A stretch of DNA of 64,000 nucleotides from an uncultured Collinsella sp. (lineage in GTDB: Bacteria > Actinomycetota > Coriobacteriia > Coriobacteriales > Coriobacteriaceae). Shown in pieces: positions 46,363 through 54,854 of the stretch (position 1 is its first letter; every line of letters starts with the position of its first letter). The stretch lies in assembly GCA_958445065.1 (NCBI GenBank), contig CAUCQW010000013.1:16521-80520 (forward strand), written 5' to 3'. The notes beneath the pieces are model-generated. The model did no database searches. It saw only the letters and a program-made list of their open reading frames with translations, and was not told where the DNA came from. The translations under genes and the position numbers were made by a program.

Positions 46363-47469
46363 TCAGACAACCCAATCAGACGTCGTCTCGAGCACGTCCT
46401 CTGCACGGTCGAGCGTGCTTCTGGCCTTGGCACCCTGTTTGAACCACGAGCGCAGGTCCTCGAGCGTGCTGCCCGCTGCGTACACCTTGATTTTGCGACC
46501 GCCTTTCGTGGTCACCGTGCAACGGTCGCCGCTCTCGCTATCCTCGTGCGCCGTGACCTTCTTGAGATAATCGCGGCGGAACGCCACGACGCGGGCGTTG
46601 CTGATCTCGATGAACCAATCGTCGTCGACAAGCGAGGTGCCCGTGGCACCTCGGCTCGCCATCTCCTCGGCGAAGGAGAAACCGAGTTCGCGCTCCTGTC
46701 TGCCGATCTCGTAGATACCACGGGCGGGCATGCTGAGCATGAGCAGAGGCAGGAGTCCCCCTATGAACAGGAAGAGGCATGGGACGAGCAGGAGCAGACG
46801 AGCACCGGCGTCGGTGAAAACAGCCATGAAGGCGATCACGAGCGAGAAGACGAGCGCCATACCGTTGAAAACAATCGTCAACGGCTTGATGGCAGACCAA
46901 CACAGACCCGCCTTGGTCATCGGGCCGTCAACAGCGTCCGAGACCTCGATGCCCTCTTCCTCCAGACGGGCGAGGAGGTTGAGCGAGCACACCCCCTCGA
47001 GGCTTATCGAGCAGAACTTCCGGTCGCCCTCGAACAGGTCGATCCTCATCATCTGCGTGTGAAGCGTTGCACGGGTGATGTTGCCAAACGTCGTCTCCTT
47101 GCGGATGCCGAAGGCGTTACGCGAGAGAATTCGCTCACCGTCCACGTCGATGCGCGGGATGCTCAGCAGGGCCCAGATGGCCATGCCCGCGAGCGCCATG
47201 GCGTGACCGAACCACACAAGTTCGTGGTCCCACTCGCCCAACGAGACGCCCTGCCAGACGTAGACACCCAGCATGAGCAGTTCGAACGCGACGGCGCAGC
47301 AGGCGATGATCGTGCGAATGGCAGCGGGCATGCGCACCGTGAAGCGATCGAGGCTGTCCGTCGCCTCACTGCGCTCGCGCGCGCCGCGACGGGCGACCCA
47401 TGCAGTGAGCGGACCGACGATGAACACCACCATCGCCACGCGCAGGAACGATTCGAGTATGTCGCCCAT
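46363..47469 (-). CDS. Multi-pass membrane protein of unknown function, 3' end at IS junction
   Basis: This protein of about 368 residues has an N-terminal helix (FLRVAMVVFIVGPLTAWVA), a pair of helices near 50-105 and another pair near 205-255. Two soluble segments (about 110-200 and 260-368) look like PH-type beta domains (DWFIEISNARVVAFRRDYLKKVT). No family is named with confidence. GGTGG 6 nt upstream favours the Met at 47469 over one four codons earlier. The stop codon TGA is formed by the first bases of the IS terminal repeat, so the natural C terminus may have been cut. It is divergent from the sensor kinase gene. Confidence 0.65.
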   Translation of the reverse strand: MGDILESFLRVAMVVFIVGPLTAWVARRGARERSEATDSLDRFTVRMPAAIRTIIACCAVAFELLMLGVYVWQGVSLGEWDHELVWFGHAMALAGMAIWALLSIPRIDVDGERILSRNAFGIRKETTFGNITRATLHTQMMRIDLFEGDRKFCSISLEGVCSLNLLARLEEEGIEVSDAVDGPMTKAGLCWSAIKPLTIVFNGMALVFSLVIAFMAVFTDAGARLLLLVPCLFLFIGGLLPLLMLSMPARGIYEIGRQERELGFSFAEEMASRGATGTSLVDDDWFIEISNARVVAFRRDYLKKVTAHEDSESGDRCTVTTKGGRKIKVYAAGSTLEDLRSWFKQGAKARSTLDRAEDVLETTSDWVV

Positions 47470-47494
47470 ATTAACCACCATCCCAATAGAAAAC

Positions 47495-48727
47495 GTGAAT
47501 TTGGGAGACTATAGCAGAGCGAAGCGATCTGCACGGCATCGTCCGGGTGTTTTCGGCATACGGTGGAAGCTGGTGGGGGTCGGCGCCGTAACCGGATGCG
47601 CATTCGGCCTCGCCAATGCCGTCGGCGGCGAGCTTTTCGCCCGACAGGCCTATCCACTCGTCGTGCATCTGCCGCTTGTCGTCTACCTGTGCGTACGCTA
47701 TCGCCTGAGTCCGCTGCTCGCCATCCTGGGCGTTACCAGTGCCTACCTGAGCTGCCAGTTCAGCAATTGGATGGGCATCGCCGCATTTGCCGCAACCGAT
47801 TCTCAGATCGCGTACTATCTGGCACGCATCGCTACCACGCTCGGCGTCTTTGCCGTCCTGCTGCATTGGGCCGGCGACATTGGACCCCGCCTGGCGATTA
47901 AAAGCCCCACCGAGCTGGGCATCCTTTTAATCCTGCCGCTCGTCTATTACATCTTTGACTACGCCACCAACGTCTACACCACGCTGTTCCACTCGGGCTC
48001 GGTGGTGACAGTTGAGTTTTTGGCATTTGCGCTCTGTGCCTTCTATCTTATGTTTCTTGCCGTTTACCTGCGCGAATACGAAGAAAAGGAAACCGCCGAG
48101 CGAGAGCGTTGGATGCTCGAAACCCGCGACAGCGCCGCCATCAAAGAGCTCGAGGCTTGGCGTCAATCTGGGCGCGAGCTGTCGATTCTTCGCCACGATA
48201 TGCGCCACTTCCTACGCGGCCTGGCCACTTTAATTGAGGAGGGCCACACCGACGAGGCGCTCAACCGCATCGACGAACTCTGCGAAGCCGGCGACCGCAC
48301 CGCCGTACGCCGCTTCTGCGCCAACGAGACCGTAAACATCGCGCTTTCGTCATTCAACTCAGATATCAATAGAAACGGCATTACCGCCAACCTGCGCGCC
48401 GCCGTACCCGAAACCGTCCACGTAGGTGACGCCGACCTGTTTAGCGTGCTCTCAAATGCCTTGGAAAACGCTATCACCGCCGCAAGCGCCGCACCCCAAG
48501 GAAAGCGATTCGTCGACCTTGACCTGCGACTTGAGGACGGCCAGCTGTTGCTGTTAGTTTCCAACACGTTTGACCGCGCGCCGCGCATGGTCGACGGCAT
48601 GCCCGTGACCCGGCATGCGGGCCACGGCTTTGGAACCAAGAGCATCAAACTTGCCGTGGAGCGCATGAACGGCAACTGCCAGTTCCGCATTAACGGCGAT
48701 CGGTTTGAGCTGCGCGCTGTGATGTAG
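47495..48727 (+). CDS. GHKL-type sensor histidine kinase (AgrC-like), orphan
   Basis: The frame encodes about six transmembrane segments (about 25-215, for example YPLVVHLPLVVYLCVRY and LGILLILPLVYYIFDYATNVY). A coiled linker and the phosphoacceptor box LRHDMRHFLRGLATL with its His follow. A GHKL ATPase domain has SVLSNALENAITAA (N box) and GHGFGTKSIK (G box). This is the AgrC/HPK10 architecture. No cognate response regulator or peptide gene is adjacent. The start is uncertain: GTG at 47495 lacks a ribosome site, and upstream sequence overlaps the divergent gene, so a 5' truncation is possible. Confidence 0.75.
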   Translation: MNLGDYSRAKRSARHRPGVFGIRWKLVGVGAVTGCAFGLANAVGGELFARQAYPLVVHLPLVVYLCVRYRLSPLLAILGVTSAYLSCQFSNWMGIAAFAATDSQIAYYLARIATTLGVFAVLLHWAGDIGPRLAIKSPTELGILLILPLVYYIFDYATNVYTTLFHSGSVVTVEFLAFALCAFYLMFLAVYLREYEEKETAERERWMLETRDSAAIKELEAWRQSGRELSILRHDMRHFLRGLATLIEEGHTDEALNRIDELCEAGDRTAVRRFCANETVNIALSSFNSDINRNGITANLRAAVPETVHVGDADLFSVLSNALENAITAASAAPQGKRFVDLDLRLEDGQLLLLVSNTFDRAPRMVDGMPVTRHAGHGFGTKSIKLAVERMNGNCQFRINGDRFELRAVM

Positions 48728-48791
48728 AAGTACGGCGCCGATCTCGCGGCGCGCCTCGCCCGCCAGGCAATCGCTCGCCGGTGCCGATCCG

Positions 48792-49367
48792 CTACAGTGG
48801 AGCGACCGCCGGGGTCAGCTGCTTGATGTAGGCCCACATACGCTGCTTGGCCGCTTTGTCGGTCAGCGCCGCCTCAAAGCCATCGAGCGCGAGCACGCGG
48901 CGGCCCTGCACATGGGCGACCAGGCCGGGCTTGAGCATGGCGGTGTCGAAGTCATCAATCGCCACGAGCATATCGGCGTAGGTTTCGCGCATGACATCGG
49001 CCGCACTGTTGTCGAGCAGCAGCACCGCCTCGGGGTCCAGAGCCTCCAGCGCCTCGCGGAACAGGTCGCACGGCAGAGTCTCGCCCACCGCGACCGCTCC
49101 GTCACCCGCGCCGGCGACGCTTGCCAGCACGCAAAAGTCCTCGGGGGCATATCCGATGGCGCCGAGCGCCTTGCGCAACGCGGCGCCATCCGCGCCGGCA
49201 GCCAGCTCGCCGCCCGAGCACTCGGCTTCATCCAAATCGCCTTTGACCAGCACAATCGGCGAGCACGCGTTGCCCGCGATACGCACACCGCGACCTGCAA
49301 GCGACGCGAGCTCCTGCTCGGTCGCCTGAGCGATGGCTTCTTTTTTCTGGCTTTGTGACGTGGGCAT
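48792..49367 (-). CDS. Conserved-looking protein of unknown function
   Basis: This 191-residue soluble protein has no motif I recognise. An N-terminal charged helix (SQSQKKEAIAQATEQELASLA) precedes alternating strands and helices with many Asp and Ala (AVLLLDNSAADVMRETYADMLVAIDDFDTAML) and a final helical stretch (LTDKAAKQRMWAYIKQLTPAVAPL). The composition and GGAGAG before the Met at 49367 support a real gene. The fold might be Rossmann-like, but that is a guess. It is divergent from thioredoxin. Confidence 0.6.
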   Translation of the reverse strand: MPTSQSQKKEAIAQATEQELASLAGRGVRIAGNACSPIVLVKGDLDEAECSGGELAAGADGAALRKALGAIGYAPEDFCVLASVAGAGDGAVAVGETLPCDLFREALEALDPEAVLLLDNSAADVMRETYADMLVAIDDFDTAMLKPGLVAHVQGRRVLALDGFEAALTDKAAKQRMWAYIKQLTPAVAPL

Positions 49368-49503
49368 GCGCTCTCCAATCGTTTGCGTGCCCACCATTAT
49401 ATAAAAGAGCCGCCCGCGAGTGGTTGCTTTGCGGGCCGCTGGGTATAAGCACGGTCGTACTGAGTTTTACGCGGCCGAGCCGCGTCGTATTATGGAGGTC
49501 ACC

Positions 49504-49824
49504 ATGGCTGACATTAAGCAGATTACCCCCGAGAACCTCGATTCCATCGTTAACGACAGCCTGCCCGTACTGGTTGATTTTTGGGCCCCGTGGTGCGGCC
49601 CCTGCCGCTCGCTCTCGCCCATCGTAGACGAGGTTGCCGACGAGCTGGCCGGCAAGTTGGCTGTGGCCAAGTGCAACGTCGACGACAACCAGGACCTGGC
49701 CATGAAGTTTGGCGTCATGAGCATCCCCACGCTGATCGTCTTTAAGAACGGCGAGGAGGTCGACCGCTCGGTCGGCGCCTTGCCCAAGGCAAGACTTCAG
49801 GCACTGCTGGAGAAACATCTGTAA
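49504..49824 (+). CDS. trxA: Thioredoxin
   Basis: This 106-residue protein has the thioredoxin fold with the active site FWAPWCGPCRSLSPIVDEVA (about 26-45) and the cis-proline segment SIPTLIVFKNGEEV. The two Cys of WCGPC reduce disulphides in the cytoplasm. GGAGGT lies 4 nt before the Met at 49504. It is monocistronic, ending before a terminator. Confidence 0.96.
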   Translation: MADIKQITPENLDSIVNDSLPVLVDFWAPWCGPCRSLSPIVDEVADELAGKLAVAKCNVDDNQDLAMKFGVMSIPTLIVFKNGEEVDRSVGALPKARLQALLEKHL

Positions 49825-49935
49825 TACGCTTGTTACCCATCTGCCGTCCATGAGCGGTTTCGCACCGCTCGCCGGAGTGCCAAACGCAAGGTATGCGACC
49901 ACGGATAGTATGGTAGATACAAACAGCCCCCAGTG

Positions 49936-49974
49936 AACGGGTGCGGGTCAGACGGACTCGCACCCGTTTTCTTA
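49936..49974 (+). terminator. Terminator after thioredoxin
   Basis: AACGGGTGCG and CGCACCCGTT (49936-49945 and 49959-49968) form a 10-bp stem followed by TTTCTT. Confidence 0.85.
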
Positions 49975-50045
49975 TGCGGCGGCGCTCAAGGCGGGCGTAG
50001 TAGAATCTGAACCACCATATCGCCCCGTACAAAAGGAGACTCCCC

Positions 50046-50294
50046 ATGCATGACGTCGGAATGAACATGAGCCAGCTTGCCATGAGCGTCAAGCAGGTCG
50101 ACGACACCATTGAGCTCGCTCACGAGTGGAGCCATCAGCTGCTGCATGCGACCGAGAACTTTGACATGGAGCGCATTGGCGCCAAGCTCGAGGCCGCCAT
50201 GGCGGCACTCCACGAGGCGCACGATGCGCTCGAGGGCTACGAGGAGGCCATCGAGGCCGACCACAACTCCGTCGGCTCTGTGAAACTGGTGTAA
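50046..50294 (+). CDS. Small helical protein preceding nikR
   Basis: This 82-residue protein is rich in His, Glu and Ala (HDVGMNMSQLAMSV, HEWSHQLLHATENFDMER, ALHEAHDALEGYEE) and probably forms an amphipathic helix pair. AAAAGGAG 8 nt upstream gives a good start. It ends 1 nt before the nikR start, so the two are translationally coupled. The seven His and its place in a nickel-regulated cluster suggest metal handling, but no family is recognised. Confidence 0.7.
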   Translation: MHDVGMNMSQLAMSVKQVDDTIELAHEWSHQLLHATENFDMERIGAKLEAAMAALHEAHDALEGYEEAIEADHNSVGSVKLV

Positions 50295-50295
50295 C

Positions 50296-50790
50296 GTGGC
50301 CGAGCACGAGCACGCGCACAATCACGGTGCGGACGACGATGCAAGCTGCCGCTACAGCGGCTCCAGCTCCGAGCTGGTCCGCTTTTCGGTCACCGCGCCC
50401 GACGACCTGCTGCGCCGCTTTGACGAGCAGATCGCGCGCCGCGGTGACGTGGCTAACCGATCCGAGGCCGTACGCGATCTGATTCGCGCCTCGATCGCCA
50501 AGGAGCAGATGCGCACGCCCGACGAGCATGTTATCGGGTCGCTCACCATGATCTACGACCACCATACCGGCGACCTGACGCGCCGTCTGGACGAAGTGCA
50601 GCACGACTACACCGACGAGATCGTATCGACCATGCACGTGCATCTGGATCACCACAACTGCTTAGAGATTCTGGCGCTCAAGGGTCGCGGCGAGCGCGTC
50701 TACGAACTAGCCGACCGCCTGCTGGGCCTGCGCGGCGTTAAGCACGGTGAGCTCACGTGCGCCGCCACCAAGCAGAGCCTGGGGCTGTAG
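50296..50790 (+). CDS. nikR: Nickel-responsive regulator NikR
   Basis: This 164-residue protein starts at GTG and has a His-rich leader (EHEHAHNHG). A ribbon-helix-helix DNA-binding domain (LVRFSVTAPDDLLRRFDEQIARRG ... RSEAVRDLIR) and the C-terminal ACT-like nickel domain follow. Nickel ligands of the family are visible in TMHVHLDHHNCLEILALKG (His-x-His and Cys). It senses nickel and represses uptake genes or controls nickel enzymes. The hyp genes follow directly, consistent with a [NiFe]-hydrogenase programme. Confidence 0.9.
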   Translation: MAEHEHAHNHGADDDASCRYSGSSSELVRFSVTAPDDLLRRFDEQIARRGDVANRSEAVRDLIRASIAKEQMRTPDEHVIGSLTMIYDHHTGDLTRRLDEVQHDYTDEIVSTMHVHLDHHNCLEILALKGRGERVYELADRLLGLRGVKHGELTCAATKQSLGL

Positions 50791-50832
50791 CGCACCTGTC
50801 CCTATTTGGTCGGTTTTGATGAGGGGTGTCGC

Positions 50833-53301
50833 ATGCGACATGTGCATATTCATGTGACGGGCATTGTGCAGGGCGTTGGCATGCGGCCGTTTGTGTATCG
50901 CGAGGCCATGGCGCATGGCATTTGCGGATGGGTGCTCAACGCGGGCGACGGCGTGCATATCGAGGCGCACGCCCGTGCCGAGGCGGTTGACGGATTTGTC
51001 GCTGCTCTTTCTGAGCATGCGCCCGCGGCGGCTCGCGTTGAGCGAGTCGATATTGCGGATTTGAAGCCTAGCGGCTGGAGCGCTGCCGATGAGCAGGGCT
51101 TTCGTATTGTGGCATCGCAGGACCAGACCGCGCACACGACGCTCGTCTCGCCCGATATCGCCACCTGCGATGATTGTCTGCGCGAGTTGTTCGACCCCGC
51201 CGATCGGCGCTATCACTACCCTTTTATCAACTGTACCAACTGCGGACCGCGCTTTACCATCATCCGGTCGCTGCCTTATGACCGAGCGGCCACGTCGATG
51301 AATTGTTTTCCCATGTGTCCTGAGTGTGCCGCGGAGTATGCCGACCCACTCGACCGGCGTTTTCACGCGCAGCCCGATGCCTGCTTTGATTGCGGGCCGC
51401 ATATCACGTGGCGCGAAGCGAGCGTGGGCGGTGAGCCGGGCGAAGCCGCCGCGTTGCCGGCCGTCGGCACCACACGCGAAGCCAGCGACGCTATCATCGA
51501 GCGCTGCATTGAGCTGCTGGCCGGCGGTGGCATCGTCGCCATCAAGGGCCTGGGCGGATTTCACTTGGCATGTGACGCCTCCAACGAGCAGGCGGTAGCC
51601 GAGCTTCGTCGTCGCAAACGCCGCAGCAACAAGCCGCTTGCCGTTATGGTGCGCGACCTTGCCGACGTTGAACGCCTGTGCCATGTCAACGACGTTGAGC
51701 GCGGCTTGCTGGCCGGCAGCATTCGCCCCATTGTGCTGCTGCGCCGACGTGCTGTTTGCGAGAGCGGCGGCTCCCCCGACGCCCTCGCGCTCGCGCCGTC
51801 CGTCGCGCACGACCTTCCCGAGCTCGGCGTTATGCTCCCCTACACCCCGCTTCAGCATCTGTTGCTTGCCGCAGCAGAAGCCCGCGGTGTGCACGCACTC
51901 GTCATGACCAGCGGAAACCTGAGCGAAGAGCCCATCGAGACCGATGACGACCTTGCCTGGGAGCGCCTCGTTGCCGCCGGCATTGCTGATGCGCTACTCG
52001 GCAACGACCGCGCGATCCTCTCGCGCTACGACGACTCCGTGGTGCGCGTGGTCAACGGCGCCATTATGCCCGTGCGCCGTGCCCGCGGATATGCACCCCA
52101 GCCGCTGCCGTTGCCGGCGCTCGACGGCGCTCCGTCCTGCGTGCTCGCCTGCGGGCCACAACAAAAGGCCACGATTGCGCTCACGCGCGAAGGGACGAAC
52201 GGCGAGGCAACCTGTTTTGTGTCGCAGCATATCGGCGATGTTGAAAACGGCGGGACCTTCGATGCCTGGAACGCCGCGCGCACGCGCTTGGAAGATCTCT
52301 TTGACTTGGCGCCCGCCGCCTTGGCCTGCGATTTACACCCCAGCTATCTATCGGACCAGTGGGCGCGCGAGCAGGCGCGAAAATGCAATCTGCCGCTCGT
52401 CGAAGTGCAGCACCATCATGCGCATATCGCGAGCGTAATGGCCGAGGCCATCGCCGCGGGCCAGCTTACAACCGACACGCGTGTCCTTGGCATCGCCTTC
52501 GACGGCACCGGCGCCGGCACCGATGGGACCATTTGGGGCGGCGAGTTTCTTGTTGCCAGCCTTGACGGCTTTGAGCGCACCGCGCATTTGCTCACCTGGG
52601 CGCTCCCCGGCGGGGCGGCCTCCGTACGCGACGCTCGACGCAACGCCTTTGCCCTGCTCAGCGAACTCGGCCTACTCGAGCACCCAGGCGCCGCTCAGCT
52701 TTTGGACAGCCTCGACGAGCAAACGCGTAGCGTGACAGCCACCATGATCGAGCGCGGCATCAACAGCCCGCGTACCAGCAGCATGGGACGTCTCTTTGAT
52801 GCCGCGGCAGCAATTCTGGGCATCTGCGACAAGGCAACCTACGAGGGCGAACCCGCCATAGAACTCGAAGCCGCCGCCTGGCGCGCGTTCAGCAGTGAAA
52901 GTGCCTGCCCCACCGGCAATATGGTCAGCTTTTCCGTAACCGAATCATCCCGTCCGGACGACTGCCATGTTCTGAACTCCAGACCGCTTTTTGAGGCGCT
53001 TTTGGAGGGAATCAGGACCGGCGTGCCCGCCGGCAAGCTCGCGCTCGACTTCCACGTCACCATCGCGCGCTCTTCGGCACGAATCGCACGCGAAATCTGC
53101 GCGCGCGAGGGCATCGATACCGTCGCGCTCTCGGGCGGCGTGTTCATGAACCGACTTTTGCTTCAGCTCCTTACCCACGAACTCAAAGACGTCGGTCTTG
53201 CCGTTTTGGTCCCCCACGCTGTACCCGTCAACGACGGCTGCATCGCCTACGGTCAGGCCGCCATCGCGCGCGCTCGCCTCGCGCAGACGGCGTTGCGATA
53301 G
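50833..53301 (+). CDS. hypF: Carbamoyltransferase HypF
   Basis: This 822-residue enzyme makes the thiocarbamate that becomes the cyanide ligand of [NiFe]-hydrogenase. Domains in order are an acylphosphatase (VTGIVQGVGMRPFVYREA, about 5-90), and two zinc fingers (CDDCLRELFDP, NCTNCGPRFTI, CPECAAEYADP, CFDCGPH). A YrdC-like domain (LLAGGGIVAIKGLGGFHLACDA, RRRKRRSNKPLAVMVRD) and a Kae1-like C-terminal domain (VQHHHAHIASVMAE, GTGAGTDGTIWGGE, ALSGGVFMNRLLL) follow. GAGGGG precedes the Met at 50833. It starts the hypF-hypC-hypD-hypE series. Confidence 0.97.
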   Translation: MRHVHIHVTGIVQGVGMRPFVYREAMAHGICGWVLNAGDGVHIEAHARAEAVDGFVAALSEHAPAAARVERVDIADLKPSGWSAADEQGFRIVASQDQTAHTTLVSPDIATCDDCLRELFDPADRRYHYPFINCTNCGPRFTIIRSLPYDRAATSMNCFPMCPECAAEYADPLDRRFHAQPDACFDCGPHITWREASVGGEPGEAAALPAVGTTREASDAIIERCIELLAGGGIVAIKGLGGFHLACDASNEQAVAELRRRKRRSNKPLAVMVRDLADVERLCHVNDVERGLLAGSIRPIVLLRRRAVCESGGSPDALALAPSVAHDLPELGVMLPYTPLQHLLLAAAEARGVHALVMTSGNLSEEPIETDDDLAWERLVAAGIADALLGNDRAILSRYDDSVVRVVNGAIMPVRRARGYAPQPLPLPALDGAPSCVLACGPQQKATIALTREGTNGEATCFVSQHIGDVENGGTFDAWNAARTRLEDLFDLAPAALACDLHPSYLSDQWAREQARKCNLPLVEVQHHHAHIASVMAEAIAAGQLTTDTRVLGIAFDGTGAGTDGTIWGGEFLVASLDGFERTAHLLTWALPGGAASVRDARRNAFALLSELGLLEHPGAAQLLDSLDEQTRSVTATMIERGINSPRTSSMGRLFDAAAAILGICDKATYEGEPAIELEAAAWRAFSSESACPTGNMVSFSVTESSRPDDCHVLNSRPLFEALLEGIRTGVPAGKLALDFHVTIARSSARIAREICAREGIDTVALSGGVFMNRLLLQLLTHELKDVGLAVLVPHAVPVNDGCIAYGQAAIARARLAQTALR

Positions 53302-53432
53302 GCTGTTTTGCCAGCCTGCGCGCCGCCGTCTCACAGGTGTAACGCGTTTGCTCGTGACTCCCGCGAGCGCTACCATCATCTGATGGGTAATTAAGCGCCT
53401 ATCCAGCGCAAAACGTATAAAAGGGGAACATT

Positions 53433-53693
53433 ATGTGCCTTGCCGTTCCCGGTAAAGTAGTCAAACGCGACGACGACCTCAAGGCCACCGTCGACATGAT
53501 GGGCATCGAGCGCCCCGTTTCGCTGCGCCTCGTGCCGACGGCACGGGTGGGCGACTATATTCTCGTACACGCCGGCTTTGGCATCCAGATTGTCGATAAG
53601 CAGGAAGCACAAGAGACGCTCGAGCTGGTTAACGCCATGACCGAACTGGGCGAAGAAGACCAGTTGGCCACCAACCCGGCGGAGGCTTACTAG
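53433..53693 (+). CDS. hypC: Hydrogenase assembly chaperone HypC
   Basis: This 86-residue protein has the invariant N terminus MCLAVPGKV, where Cys2 binds the iron-ligand precursor, and VGDYILVHAGFGIQIVD. HypC with HypD carries the Fe(CN)2CO group to the hydrogenase large subunit. AAAAGGGG precedes the start. Its stop codon shares one base with the hypD GTG start. Confidence 0.96.
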   Translation: MCLAVPGKVVKRDDDLKATVDMMGIERPVSLRLVPTARVGDYILVHAGFGIQIVDKQEAQETLELVNAMTELGEEDQLATNPAEAY

Positions 53694-54805
53694 TGGCGCC
53701 CGAGCAGCCGGTTCGCTCCGGTATCGACTTTTCGGCATTTCGCGACCCCAAGCTGGCTCGCGAGCTCATCGATCGTATTCATGAGCTTGTCGACAACCGC
53801 AGCATCAACCTTATGGAAGTCTGCGGTACGCATACCGTGAGCATCGGACGCTATGGCTTTCGCTCCATTATGCCGACGGGACTCAAACTGCTAAGCGGCC
53901 CGGGTTGCCCCGTCTGCGTTACCGCCAACCGCAATATCGACCATGCAATCGCGCTCGCCAAGATGGACGGCGCCATCATCACCTCCTTTGGCGACATGAT
54001 GCGCGTGCCCGGGTCGTCTACCTCGCTCGCCGCGCAAAAGGCGTCGGGGCGCGATATTCGCATTGTGTACTCCCCGCTCGACGCACTCGACATTGCCGAG
54101 CAAAATCCCGAACGCCCGGTCATCTTTATGGGTGTCGGCTTTGAGACCACGACGCCCACCATCGCCGCCGCCATTTTGGAGGCAGACGCGCGCGGGCTGC
54201 AGAACTTCTCGGTCTACTGCGCCCATAAGACCACGCCGCCGGCGCTGCGCGCCATCGCCAACGATCCCGAGACCACTATCGACGGCTTTATCCTGCCGGG
54301 ACACGTCGCCACCATCACGGGCCTGGCTCCCTTTGACTTTTTGGTCGACGAGTTTAAGACCCCAGGCGTGGTAACGGGATTTGAGCCGGTCGACATCTTG
54401 CAGGGTATTTGCATGCTGGTCCAGATGGTTGTCGAGAGCAGGCCGGCGATCGACAACGCCTACCGCCGCGGTGTCAATGCGAACGGCAACCCCGTGGCGC
54501 GCCAACTGGTCGAGCAGGTGTTTGAGCCGTGCGACACCACATGGCGCGGTCTGGGGCCGATTGCCGGCTCGGGTCTTTCCATCCGCCCTGAGTTCTCGCG
54601 CTTTGATGCCGGCGCCCGCTTTGACGTGCCCGTTGAGGCGACGGTCGAGCCGCGTGGGTGCCGCTGCGGCGACGTGCTGCGCGGGGCCATTACGCCGAGC
54701 AGCTGCCCGCTCTTTGGCCGCACCTGCACGCCCGAGCACCCCGTCGGCCCGTGCATGGTGAGCTCCGAGGGCAGCTGCGCGGCGTACTACCGTTACCGAG
54801 TCTAG
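53693..54805 (+). CDS. hypD: Hydrogenase maturation Fe-S protein HypD
   Basis: This 370-residue protein assembles the Fe(CN)2CO group with HypC. Conserved segments are NLMEVCGTHTVSIGRYGFR, LKLLSGPGCPVCVT, TSFGDMMRVPGSSTSL and FMGVGFETTTPTIA. FILPGHVATITG and the C-terminal cluster Cys (GCRCGDVLRG, CPLFGRTCTPEHPVGPCMVSSEGSCAA) follow. It starts at GTG overlapping the hypC stop by one base, so the two are coupled. Confidence 0.97.
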   Translation: MAPEQPVRSGIDFSAFRDPKLARELIDRIHELVDNRSINLMEVCGTHTVSIGRYGFRSIMPTGLKLLSGPGCPVCVTANRNIDHAIALAKMDGAIITSFGDMMRVPGSSTSLAAQKASGRDIRIVYSPLDALDIAEQNPERPVIFMGVGFETTTPTIAAAILEADARGLQNFSVYCAHKTTPPALRAIANDPETTIDGFILPGHVATITGLAPFDFLVDEFKTPGVVTGFEPVDILQGICMLVQMVVESRPAIDNAYRRGVNANGNPVARQLVEQVFEPCDTTWRGLGPIAGSGLSIRPEFSRFDAGARFDVPVEATVEPRGCRCGDVLRGAITPSSCPLFGRTCTPEHPVGPCMVSSEGSCAAYYRYRV

Positions 54806-54854
54806 CCCGAACGCCCTCCGCGCACTGACACCTCCCACGATTGGAGTTTTCGAT

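Larger units (their letters stand above)
45061..46365 (-). mobile_element. Intact IS3-family insertion sequence
   Basis: This 1305-bp element is bounded by matching ends. The left end is TGACCTGTGTCAAGATTTCG from 45061. The right end, read inward on the minus strand from 46365, is TGACCTGTATCGTCTTTTCG. Both continue with GACACGCATGCT. It encodes orfA and orfB in overlapping arrangement with a likely -1 frameshift. No target duplication is visible: the flanks are TTC and GAC. This suggests a deletion or rearrangement after insertion. Confidence 0.88.

Noticed and set aside
49890..49925. NikR operator with GTATG...GATAC half-sites
   Set aside because: The spacing is about two bases longer than the known E. 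coli pattern and the site lies before the thioredoxin terminator, so it is too weak to call.
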